Source of the DNA: Planctomycetota bacterium
Lineage (GTDB): Bacteria > Planctomycetota > Planctomycetia > Planctomycetales > Planctomycetaceae
Length of the DNA: 5,934 nucleotides
Direction of reading: 5' to 3'
Assembly: GCA_013151585.1 (NCBI GenBank)
Contig: JAADHY010000254.1
Span: 1-5,934 of the forward strand
Positions 1-5,934 of the stretch are shown here, piece by piece; position 1 is the first letter of the stretch; the number at the start of each line of letters is the position of its first letter. A program made the position numbers and the translations under genes. The notes under the pieces are model-generated. The model searched no databases. It saw only the letters and a list, made by a program, of their open reading frames with translations, and was not told where the DNA came from.

Positions 1-30
1 ACATAGTTTGGGGTCGGTGGTGCCGGTCGG

Positions 31-54
31 CCGAGGTTTTGAAAACTCGGTTTT
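31..54 (+). terminator. Possible weak intrinsic terminator
   Basis: CCGAG (31-35) and CTCGG (46-50) form a 5-bp stem, extended inside by TTT/AAA across a G/A mismatch, and are followed directly by TTTT (51-54). This looks like a weak rho-independent terminator for a plus-strand transcript entering from left of the window. No gene ending is identifiable there. On the minus strand the hairpin is not followed by T residues, so it is not an obvious terminator for the flavoenzyme gene. The T-tract is short. Confidence 0.22.
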
Positions 55-177
55 GACTCCGATTCCGCCGAACTTCGGAGCAGAAAAGTTATCTTACGCC
101 CGGCTTGTCAAGAACACCGAGACGAACTTTTCATTCCAACGATCGTCTGTCCTCCCAAGCGTTCGACATCTCAAGTT

Positions 178-191
178 GCGTTCGCGAACGC
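178..191. repeat. 14-bp perfect palindrome
   Basis: GCGTTCGCGAACGC is identical to its own reverse complement. It lies 24 bp beyond the stop codon of the minus-strand flavoenzyme gene. As RNA it could form a 5-bp stem with a CGCG loop, but no T-tract follows on either strand, so an intrinsic terminator is not supported. It may be a protein-binding site or a chance GC-rich palindrome. The rest of 1-215 shows no gene: the open frames there are antisense or read-through extensions without family resemblance. Confidence 0.4.
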
Positions 192-215
192 GCTCATTCC
201 GCCAACCACAGCAGG

Positions 216-1658
216 CTAGCGTGTTGCGTTTTCGGCTTGCTTGCGTTTCTCGAGGACTTCTTTCCAAATGGGACCGTAGACTTCTTTGTCGAAGGGAGGA
301 CATCCCGTAGGGTACTGGCCCAGCGGATGGTCTTTCGAGCGCATCAAGTTGGTGCAATAGGAGAAGGTGCGGCAAACGGAGGTGCGCCGGAGACGGCCGG
401 TTTCTTGCAGCGTTTTGGCGAAGTCCGGATGAGCCAATGCTCCGCGGCCGATCCCCACGATCGCCACGTCTCCGCGAGCCACGTTCGCCGCCGCGGCGTG
501 CATAGCGAAATCTTGGAGCCAACTGTAGCCACTCCCCACCACTGGTATCTCCGGGACGGCCCGTTGAATCTGTCTGGCGATTCGAAAATGCCGCGCCACG
601 CCGATCAACGGGTGCTCGGGCGCGTTGTAGCCGTCGACCGGAGCGTACTCGGCCGGACGCACCACATGCGGGTTCGCGTAAGGATTGCCCATGGACACAT
701 TGATCAACTGCACGCCCCAGTCCTTCAGCCAGCGAACCAATTGCAGCGGCTCGGTCAGGTCTTCTTCCAGGTGATTCTCTGGGTTCGTGCCAAAGGCGGT
801 GACCAGCGGTCGTTCGTGAGGCACCGGCCGCCCGACAAACTCTTCGCCTTCCCCTCGATACGGGATACCGTCGTAGGCGTTGATGCGCGTGGCGATCGTG
901 AGCTCGGGAACCTCGTCTCGGATTCGCTCGATGATGTCTCGTACCAACCGCGTTCGATTCTCCAGACTGCCCCCGTACGGTCCCGGGCGATTCTTTGCAG
1001 CCAGCAATTCGGACAGCAGATAACGATGACATTGCTTGATGTCGACAAAGTCGCAGCCGATCTTCCAAGCCAGTTTGGCTGCGGCGAGGAACTGGTCGGC
1101 GATCTGCTTCAGTTCGTCGTCGGTTACGAGCGGAAAGGACGGATCGATGGGCCGCCCGGTTGACTTGTCGCGTGTCAGCGGATCAAGCAGCGGGTCGTGC
1201 ATGGCCAACATAGGCTTCCGGTAGCTGAATCGTCCGGAATGAGTCAGTTGCAGCCCCACGACCAGGTCGTCGTCATGGCCGAATGTCTCGCGGTGAGCTT
1301 GGCGGCATTGCGCGAGCATCCGCTCCAGCGAGCCGGCCGTCTTTTCGTTGATCCACAACTGACGCGGATTCATGCGACCTTCGTCTGCGACGGCCGTGGC
1401 TTCCCCCCAGATCAGCTTGGCGCCGCCGGCTCCGAACCGGCGGTAGCGGCGGTACGTGAGTTCGTCGGGGTGGCCATCGAGCGTGCCGTCACAGCCTTCC
1501 ATCGGCTGAATGGCCAGCCGATTGCCCGCTCGGTGCGGACCGATCGATATAGGCGTAAAAAGAGACGAAAAGTCGTCGGTGACAAAAACTTGTAGACCGA
1601 GCCGTTCGGCGTCAGCCACCAGGTCATCCGGCGTTTTGTACTTGTAATACTTGGGCAT
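216..1658 (-). CDS. NADH:flavin oxidoreductase / old yellow enzyme-like protein
   Basis: A 480-residue protein, probably cytoplasmic (no signal peptide), of the FMN-dependent old yellow enzyme TIM-barrel family (Oxidored_FMN). Visible family landmarks are NRLAIQPMEGCDG (46-58, first strand and FMN site), the GGAKLIWGEATAV stretch (78-90), GLQLTHSGRFS (135-145), and HRYLLSELL (211-219), followed by YGGSLENRTRL (228-238), the most diagnostic block. VVGSGYSW (373-380) and IVGIGRGALAHPDF (400-413) fit the phosphate-binding end of the barrel. Family members reduce activated C=C bonds or act as dienoyl-CoA reductase-type enzymes; the substrate here cannot be read from sequence. The protein ends soon after the barrel, so the C-terminal NAD(P)H/FAD domain of 2,4-dienoyl-CoA reductase is absent. 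The tail has cysteines at 429, 435 and 453 (C-x5-C-x17-C), not the usual 4Fe-4S spacing. Lys208 stands where many relatives have His. The start is the first ATG; AAGGAG lies 13 nt upstream, a long spacing. It is transcribed divergently from the next gene. Confidence 0.93.
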   Translation of the reverse strand: MPKYYKYKTPDDLVADAERLGLQVFVTDDFSSLFTPISIGPHRAGNRLAIQPMEGCDGTLDGHPDELTYRRYRRFGAGGAKLIWGEATAVADEGRMNPRQLWINEKTAGSLERMLAQCRQAHRETFGHDDDLVVGLQLTHSGRFSYRKPMLAMHDPLLDPLTRDKSTGRPIDPSFPLVTDDELKQIADQFLAAAKLAWKIGCDFVDIKQCHRYLLSELLAAKNRPGPYGGSLENRTRLVRDIIERIRDEVPELTIATRINAYDGIPYRGEGEEFVGRPVPHERPLVTAFGTNPENHLEEDLTEPLQLVRWLKDWGVQLINVSMGNPYANPHVVRPAEYAPVDGYNAPEHPLIGVARHFRIARQIQRAVPEIPVVGSGYSWLQDFAMHAAAANVARGDVAIVGIGRGALAHPDFAKTLQETGRLRRTSVCRTFSYCTNLMRSKDHPLGQYPTGCPPFDKEVYGPIWKEVLEKRKQAENATR

Positions 1659-1743
1659 GGGCGGTGGTTCTCTCCTTCAAGAAATGCTTGCCCGAGCTTT
1701 CAGCGGCCCCCTGTCTGCTTTGACGATTCTTGTCGTCGCGGGC

Positions 1744-1772
1744 ATTGTACGAGACCGCGAGGGCAGCTTCCA
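1744..1772 (-). promoter_or_regulatory. Candidate promoter of the flavoenzyme gene
   Basis: On the minus strand TACAAT (1744-1749) matches the -10 consensus at 5 of 6 positions. A 17-nt spacer upstream leads to TGGAAG (1767-1772), which matches TTGACA at only 3 of 6. Transcription would begin near 1737 and give a leader of about 80 nt. Support is by eye only, and planctomycete promoters are not well defined. Confidence 0.25.
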
Positions 1773-1794
1773 CCCGCTCCCCGTTATCCGGCGC

Positions 1795-1822
1795 TTGCTT
1801 GAGCACCACGATGGATTATGAT
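1795..1822 (+). promoter_or_regulatory. Candidate promoter of the DUF1080 gene
   Basis: TTGCTT (1795-1800, 3 of 6 to TTGACA), a 16-nt spacer, then TATGAT (1817-1822, 5 of 6 to TATAAT). The start point would be near 1829, giving a leader of about 120 nt that contains the hairpin at 1839-1855. A second partial match, TTGACG at 1720-1725, has no good -10 partner. Weak support. Confidence 0.25.
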
Positions 1823-1838
1823 GAACTCGGCAGTTGCG

Positions 1839-1855
1839 GGAAGGACGCTCCTTCC
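1839..1855 (+). other. Hairpin in the 5' leader of the DUF1080 gene
   Basis: GGAAGG (1839-1844) and CCTTCC (1850-1855) form a perfect 6-bp stem around the loop ACGCT, with a possible G-U pair outside. It lies about 95 nt upstream of the start codon. It could affect mRNA stability, or could be a DNA-level operator. No T-tract follows, and no riboswitch fold was recognised in the leader. Confidence 0.3.
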
Positions 1856-1937
1856 TTGTAGAAAGACGCGCCGACGGAAGGCGGTATTGCACATCGGTGA
1901 AGCAACCGACCACCCTGCCGACCGGAACCACTCATCT

Positions 1938-1944
1938 GAGGAGA
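1938..1944 (+). promoter_or_regulatory. Shine-Dalgarno site fixing the start at 1951
   Basis: GAGGAGA, with 6 nt to the ATG at 1951. It decides the start: the same frame is open back to an ATG at 1834, but those 39 extra codons give an Arg-rich stretch with no family resemblance. Starting at 1951 puts a clean signal peptide at the N-terminus. Confidence 0.8.
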
Positions 1945-1950
1945 CTTGCA

Positions 1951-3276
1951 ATGAAGCGATGGCATCTTCTGGCGACCCGTATCTTTTGTTCCGCTTGGTG
2001 TGCGGCCGCGCTATTGGCGGTGCTGACCAGCGCCCGGGCCGGGGAAAAGTCGGAGGGCGGTGCCCGTTGGCCTCTGGTTTATGCCGATGACTTTGAAAGC
2101 GGCTCGATAGAAGATTGGGAACCGACCGACCCGAAAGCGTGGCGCATCGGCAACGACATCGGCAATCATTTCTATAGCTTGTTTCAGGCCAGTCAGTACA
2201 AGCCGCCGGTTCGGTCGCCGCAGAATCGGTCGCTGTTGAAATCGGTCGTTGTCGGCAGCTTCCGGATGGACGTACGGCTGCAGTCGACCGGACGCGATTA
2301 TCCTCATCGGGATCTATGCCTCTTTTTCGGATACCAAGACCCCACGCATTTCTACTACGTCCACCTGGGAAAGAAGACCGACGACCATTGCAATCAGGTT
2401 TTCATCGTCGATGGTGCCCCGCGGAAAAAAATCTCCCTCACCACGACCGAAGGCACGCCCTGGGGCAAAGGATGGCACTACGCTCGCATCGTCCGCGACG
2501 TCAAGACCGGGACGATCCAGGTCTTCTTTGACGAGATGGACGAGCCAGCCATGACAGCCAAAGACACGACCTTCACTTGGGGGCAAGTCGGAGTGGGCTC
2601 GTTCGACGACACAGGCAACTTCGACGAAATCCATCTGTACGGCGAGAAACTGAAGCGAGGCGAAAACAACATCCCGCCGGAAGGTTTCGTCGCGCTCTTT
2701 AACGGCCGTGACTTGACCGGCTGGAAGGGTCTTGTGGGCAACCCGAAAACGCGAGCAAAAATGAGCGAGGAAGAACTAGCCAAGGCCCAAAAGAAAGCCG
2801 ACGAAGACATGCGGAAACACTGGCGCGTCGAGAACGGCGTTTTGATCTTCGACGGCAAAGGACACTCGCTCTGCACCGTCAAAGACTACAAAGACTTTGA
2901 ACTCTACGTCGATTGGAAGATCGAGCCGAAAGGTGACAGCGGCATCTATCTGCGAGGCTCGCCGCAGGTGCAAATTTGGGACGCCCAAGCCCGCGGCATC
3001 GGGTCCGGTGGCCTGTTCAACAACAAGAAGAACCCTTCGAAGCCGCTCGTGATGGCCGACAACCCGCCGGGCGAGTGGAACCGGTTCTTCATCCGGATGG
3101 TTGGCGAGAAAGTGACCGTGTATCTGAACGGCAAGTTGGTCGTCGACAACGTGACGCTGGAAAACTATTGGGAGCGGGATAAGCCGATTTACCGGACCGG
3201 ACAGATCGAGCTTCAGTCGCACAACACGCCGCTGTACTTCCGCAACATTTTCATTCGCGAGCTGCCGAGCCAGTAG
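1951..3276 (+). CDS. Exported DUF1080 (3-keto-disaccharide hydrolase family) protein with N-terminal LamG-like domain
   Basis: A 441-residue exported protein. Residues 1-30 are a signal peptide: Lys/Arg near the N-terminus, a hydrophobic run at about 11-26, and a probable cleavage ending SARA. Residues 41-231 look like a concanavalin/LamG-type jelly roll, with DDFESGSIEDWEP (46-58), RDLCLFFGYQDPTHFYYVHLG (120-140) and TWGQVGVGSFDDTGNFDEI (209-227). Residues 241-441 are the DUF1080 domain (PF06439): FVALFNGRDLTGWKG (246-260), a charged helical insert rich in E, A and K (268-288), WRVENGVLIFDGKG (291-304), GDSGIYLRG (328-336), QVQIWD (339-344), PGEWNRFFI (373-381) and the closing GQIELQSHNTPLYFRNI (417-433). 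Some family members act on 3-keto-glycosides and many are secreted glycan-processing proteins; the substrate here is unknown, and the N-terminal domain may bind polysaccharide. The next gene starts 125 nt downstream on the same strand with no obvious terminator, so co-transcription is likely. The family call is firm; the activity is inferred. Confidence 0.93.
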   Translation: MKRWHLLATRIFCSAWCAAALLAVLTSARAGEKSEGGARWPLVYADDFESGSIEDWEPTDPKAWRIGNDIGNHFYSLFQASQYKPPVRSPQNRSLLKSVVVGSFRMDVRLQSTGRDYPHRDLCLFFGYQDPTHFYYVHLGKKTDDHCNQVFIVDGAPRKKISLTTTEGTPWGKGWHYARIVRDVKTGTIQVFFDEMDEPAMTAKDTTFTWGQVGVGSFDDTGNFDEIHLYGEKLKRGENNIPPEGFVALFNGRDLTGWKGLVGNPKTRAKMSEEELAKAQKKADEDMRKHWRVENGVLIFDGKGHSLCTVKDYKDFELYVDWKIEPKGDSGIYLRGSPQVQIWDAQARGIGSGGLFNNKKNPSKPLVMADNPPGEWNRFFIRMVGEKVTVYLNGKLVVDNVTLENYWERDKPIYRTGQIELQSHNTPLYFRNIFIRELPSQ

Positions 3277-3325
3277 CGCGGGCGGTCCGCGATGAGCGGG
3301 ACGTTGTCCGCCGGAGCGACCGGCG
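3277..3325 (+). other. Two GC-rich hairpins between the plus-strand genes
   Basis: Immediately after the stop codon, CGCGG (3277-3281) pairs with CCGCG (3287-3291) around GCGGT. Then CGCCGG (3309-3314) pairs perfectly with CCGGCG (3320-3325) around AGCGA. Neither is followed by a T-tract, so they do not look like intrinsic terminators. They could stabilise or mark processing of a shared transcript. The rest of the gap to 3401 holds only the ribosome binding site. Confidence 0.35.
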
Positions 3326-3390
3326 TGGCCGCGAGCGGCATGCGACGCAACATGAAACATGCGGGACGTGTCGGCGAGCCAGTCGATCGA

Positions 3391-3394
3391 GGAG
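3391..3394 (+). promoter_or_regulatory. Shine-Dalgarno site of the HzsA-related gene
   Basis: GGAG within the run GAGGAGA (3389-3395). Spacing is 4 nt to the ATG at 3399 and 7 nt to the ATG at 3402; both are in the same frame, and 3402 has the better spacing. An ATG at 3395 in another frame overlaps the site itself, so this signal cannot serve it. Confidence 0.6.
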
Positions 3395-3401
3395 ATGCAT
3401 G

Positions 3402-5934
3402 ATGCGACGAGTTGTTCTGCCTTGCGTCGCTGCCGCGGCCTTGCTGGGGACGATGAGGCCAGCGCACACCGAACGGATTCGCACGGTCACCGTGACCGTC
3501 ACTGCAGACAGTCAAGAAGAGGGGTACGAAGCCAGTCGCGCCATGGACGGCGATCCGGCTACGATCTGGCACACGGAATTCCGCCGCCGCACTGGCTGAC
3601 GGTCGATCTGGGGCGGGCGGTGCCGGTGACGGCTGTCGAATACCTGCCGCGAACCGGTGCCGGCAATGGCATGATCAAACGGTATGAGCTTTACCTCGGC
3701 AATGATCTGAAGAATCTCGGCCGTCCCGCGACCGCCGGACGCTTCGTCGGCAGCGACGGGTGGAAACGGATCGAGCTGCCCCGTGCCCGATCGATTCGAT
3801 ACGTTCGGCTGCGGGCTTTGAGCGAAGTCCGCGGCAAACCATGGACCTCGGCGGCTGAACTACGGATCGTCGCCGACGGCTACCGGTTCATTGCGAGGCC
3901 GACGCTGCGTGCCGGCCGGGCTGCTCACTGGCCGCCAGACCCCGACGATTTGGAAGCGGTCTTGGACTTGGCCGAGCGTACGCTGGCTTTCGTCGAACAA
4001 TCGGCGCCGCGACCGCGAATGGCGGGTGAGCTGACGGAGCTGGCGCGACAGGCGGAAAGGGCGGACCGGTTGAGCGAGGCGGAGCGGGCAAAGCTGATCG
4101 CTCGCATCCGTCGGCTCCGGCGCCGCATCATCCTGTCACACCCTTTGCTCGACTTTGATCGTCTGTTGATCAACAAGCGTCCGCCGCCGGCGTTCAGTCA
4201 CCAGTCGGATCAGTATCTGGGGCGGTACAGTCGGCCCGGTCCCGGCTTGGTCATCTTGGAGAACTGGAAGACGGCTCCGAAAGAAACCGTGCTGCTGCGT
4301 GATAAGCTGCCCGTCGGTTCGGTCCTGCACCCCGACCTGTCATTTGATGCCCGGCGGATTCTGTTTTCCTACTGTGACCACAGCGAGCCGCGTCCGGAGT
4401 ACCGACGGTTCTGGATCTACGAAATCGGTGTGGACGGCCGCGGCCTTCGTCAAATCACCGGCACGGCCCGCGATCCGCTGGAAGGCTATGAAGGACGGGC
4501 GACTGTTCTCATCGAAGACTTCGACCCATGCTATCTGCCCGACGGCGGCATCGCCTTCGTCAGCACGCGGAACCAAGGCGGTGTGCGATGCCATCACGGC
4601 GGACGCTATTGTCCCACTTACACGCTGTATCGGTGCGAGACCGACGGATCGGGCATCCGGCCGCTGGTCTACGGCGAGGCGAACGAGTGGGATCCGAGCG
4701 TCTTGCCCGACGGCCGCATCATCTGGACCCGATGGGACTACATCAACCGGCACGATACGATCTACCAGAGTTTGTGGACCATCCGCCCGGACGGCACCGG
4801 CGCGGCCGCCTTTTACGGCAACTACTCGCGCAACCCGTGCAGTATCGCGGAAGCTCGAGCGATTCCCGGGTCTCGCAAAGTCGTCGCCACGGCCACGGCT
4901 CACCACAGCTACACCAGCGGGTCGATTATCGTCATTGATCCGAGCCGGGGGCAGGACGGTTACGAGCCGCTCACGCGAATCACTCCGGAAACGCCTTTCC
5001 CGGAAACAGAAGGCTGGCCCAGCAGCAGTTATGCTACGCCGTGGCCCATCAGCGAAGACCTTTTCCTGGTCGCGTATTCGGACGAGCCGCATGCGCATCA
5101 GGGACGAATCCAAAGTGTCAACGCCTACGCGATTTACTTGATCGATACGCTGGGGGGCCGTGAGCTGATCTACCGCGACGAGCAGTGTTCCTGCTTCAGT
5201 CCGATCCCGCTGGTTCCGCGTCCGGTGCCTCCGGCGCTGGCGCCGACGATTCCGCGCTGGTCGGGCGATCCCCAGGCGGCCACCGCGCGGTTCTTCGTTG
5301 AGAACGTCTATGACAGCCTCCATCCCCTACCGGCGGGGAGCGTCAAGCGACTGCGAGTGTTGCGCATTTATCCGCAGCCGACCATTCGCGTTCCCGACCG
5401 CAGCCGCGTGCTGTTCGAATTGCCGAAACGGATTCTGGGCGAAGTGCCTGTCGAGCCGGACGGGTCGGTTGCGTTCGAGGCGCCGGCCGGTCAACCTTTG
5501 GCCTTCCAGTTGGTCGACGAGAATGGCATGGCCGTGATGGGCATGCGGACGTTTGTGTTCGGTCATCCCGGCGAGACGGTCGGCTGCGCCGGTTGTCATG
5601 AACCGCGACACGGGGCGCCGCGACGACCGCAGCCGCGCGACACATGGGTCTTTCAAAAACTGCAACCGCCGGTGGGGCCTCGCTACGACGGCGGCCTCAG
5701 TTTTGCCAAGACGGTGCAGCCGGTCTTGGACCGATACTGCATTCGCTGCCATGGCCTGGACCGCAAAGAGGCCGATCTGGACCTGCTAGGCACGATGAAG
5801 TCCGGCCCCATCCAATTGGGACACGTCCACGCCAGCCGGGCCTATCTGTCGCTGACCGGTCGCCCCGGGCTGGTCGCAATGGCTTTGCGCAACCGCGAGA
5901 CGCCTTTCAGCGTTCCCATGGACTACTACTCGCA
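3402..5934 (+). CDS. Exported HzsA-related dihaem cytochrome with F5/8C domain; frameshifted near the 5' end, 3' end beyond window
   Basis: About 844 residues are visible. Residue numbers count from 3402 and bridge the frameshift with one unknown residue at position 60. Residues 1-23 are a signal peptide. Residues 28-160 form an F5/8 type C (discoidin/CBM32-like) domain: ASRAMDGDPATIWHTE before the shift, then PHWLTVDLG, IKRYELYLGND and GKPWTSAAELRI after it. Residues 161-248 are a charged, probably helical linker. LLDFDRLLINKR (249-260) opens a PD40/TolB-like beta-propeller with repeated LPDGG/LPDGR turns, CHHGGRYC (397-404) and an HH pair (501-502). From about 576, YAIYLID, SPIPLVPRP and an FEAPAGQPLAFQLVDENG block match the middle domain of hydrazine synthase alpha (HZS_alpha). 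Haem motifs are CAGCH (729-733) and CIRCH (780-784). The protein is probably periplasmic or extracellular. Related proteins are common in non-anammox planctomycetes and their function is not established. The visible part is already longer than Kuenenia HzsA because of the F5/8C domain. The window cuts it at a partial codon. Confidence 0.85.
3576..3599 (+). other. Frameshift inside the F5/8C domain
   Basis: The frame from 3402 reads IWHTEF and then RRRTG with a TGA at 3597-3599. The -1 frame, entered at 3581, reads PPPHWLTVDLG and continues without a stop to 5934. The two halves together make one F5/8C domain, so one base (or 1+3n bases) is missing, most simply in TTCC just before the CCGCCGCCG run. 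No canonical X-XXY-YYZ slippery heptamer is visible in the zero frame. A sequencing or assembly deletion is the simplest explanation; a real inactivating mutation is the alternative. Confidence 0.85.
5585..5599 (+). other. First c-type haem attachment motif (CAGCH)
   Basis: Cys-Ala-Gly-Cys-His at residues 729-733 of the HzsA-related protein, at the end of the HzsA-like middle domain. By position it corresponds to the active-site haem (alpha-I) of hydrazine synthase. The following residues are EPRHGAPRR, with no tyrosine close by. Confidence 0.85.
5738..5752 (+). other. Second c-type haem attachment motif (CIRCH)
   Basis: Cys-Ile-Arg-Cys-His at residues 780-784 in the context FAKTVQPVLDRYCIRCHG, the usual setting of the motif in planctomycete cytochrome domains. 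By position it corresponds to haem alpha-II of HzsA, probably an electron-transfer haem. The rest of this C-terminal domain runs past the window edge. Confidence 0.85.

Noticed and set aside
106..111. Perfect TTGACA -35 hexamer on the minus strand.
   Set aside because: No acceptable -10 hexamer occurs 16-18 nt downstream, and no gene to the left is visible for it to serve.
94..1163. Long open frames on both strands overlapping the flavoenzyme gene (94-1068 minus, 105-1163 plus).
   Set aside because: Their products are Arg-rich with no domain resemblance, while the 216-1658 minus frame carries complete OYE-family motifs. They are shadows in GC-rich DNA.
1834..1950. Upstream in-frame ATG at 1834 as the start of the DUF1080 gene.
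   Set aside because: It adds 39 residues without family resemblance and buries the signal peptide; the ATG at 1951 has a strong Shine-Dalgarno site 6 nt away.
3483..3499. 17-bp inverted repeat with 8-bp arms, ACGGTCAC and GTGACCGT.
   Set aside because: It lies in coding sequence and follows from the repeated Val-Thr codons of the TVTVTVT segment; the one-base spacer makes it a poor hairpin.
3576..3581. EcoRI site GAATTC exactly at the frameshift, suggesting a cloning junction.
   Set aside because: The two sides form one coherent domain from one gene, so a chimeric join is unlikely; the site is probably coincidental.
3576..3582. Programmed -1 ribosomal frameshifting.
   Set aside because: The zero-frame codons GAA TTC offer no X-XXY-YYZ slippery heptamer, and I saw no clear downstream stimulatory structure; a missing base is simpler.
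4299..5323. Long open frames 4299-5141 (plus) and 4340-5323 (minus) inside the HzsA-related gene.
   Set aside because: Their translations have no recognisable family features; the frame carrying the propeller and haem motifs is continuous through the whole region.
3402..5934. Evidence of anammox metabolism (a true hydrazine synthase).
   Set aside because: HzsA-related proteins are widespread in ordinary planctomycetes, no HzsB/HzsC is present, and the expected tyrosine ligand after the first CxxCH appears absent.

Overview
The window reads as chromosomal DNA of a planctomycete-type bacterium (PVC group; a Pirellulales-like lineage is my guess). The reasons are the gene content and the GC-rich codon usage. 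There is an FMN-dependent old-yellow-enzyme-like oxidoreductase, a secreted protein of the DUF1080 / '3-keto-disaccharide hydrolase' family, and a very large exported c-type cytochrome related to the alpha subunit of hydrazine synthase (HzsA). The last two families are strongly expanded in planctomycetes. This assignment rests on recognising protein families by eye; no search was run.

Layout: 1-215 is non-coding, with only weak palindromes. 216-1658 (minus) encodes the OYE-like flavoenzyme. 1659-1950 is the intergenic region between divergent genes, with weak promoter candidates in both directions and a leader hairpin. 1951-3276 (plus) encodes a 441-residue exported protein with two jelly-roll-like domains, the second being DUF1080. 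3277-3401 is a short gap with two GC-rich hairpins. From 3402 (plus) to the window edge runs an exported protein with an F5/8 type C domain, a beta-propeller, an HzsA-like middle domain and two CxxCH haem-attachment motifs. Its 3' end lies outside the window.

The most important structural point is a frameshift in the third gene at about 3576-3599. The signal peptide and first part of the F5/8C domain are in one frame, which stops at 3597-3599. The rest of that domain and everything downstream is in the -1 frame, open to the window end. That second frame is also open upstream to an ATG at 3395, so an automatic gene caller could produce a plausible-looking gene with a nonsense N-terminus.

Working together: the two plus-strand genes are consecutive, both exported, and probably co-transcribed. 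A DUF1080 protein suggests extracytoplasmic processing of (possibly oxidised) glycans. The dihaem HzsA-like protein, with a carbohydrate-binding-type F5/8C domain at its N-terminus, could be a redox partner or enzyme at the same place. That link is inference. There is no HzsB/HzsC gene here and a key haem-ligand residue of true HzsA appears to be absent, so the window is no evidence for anammox.
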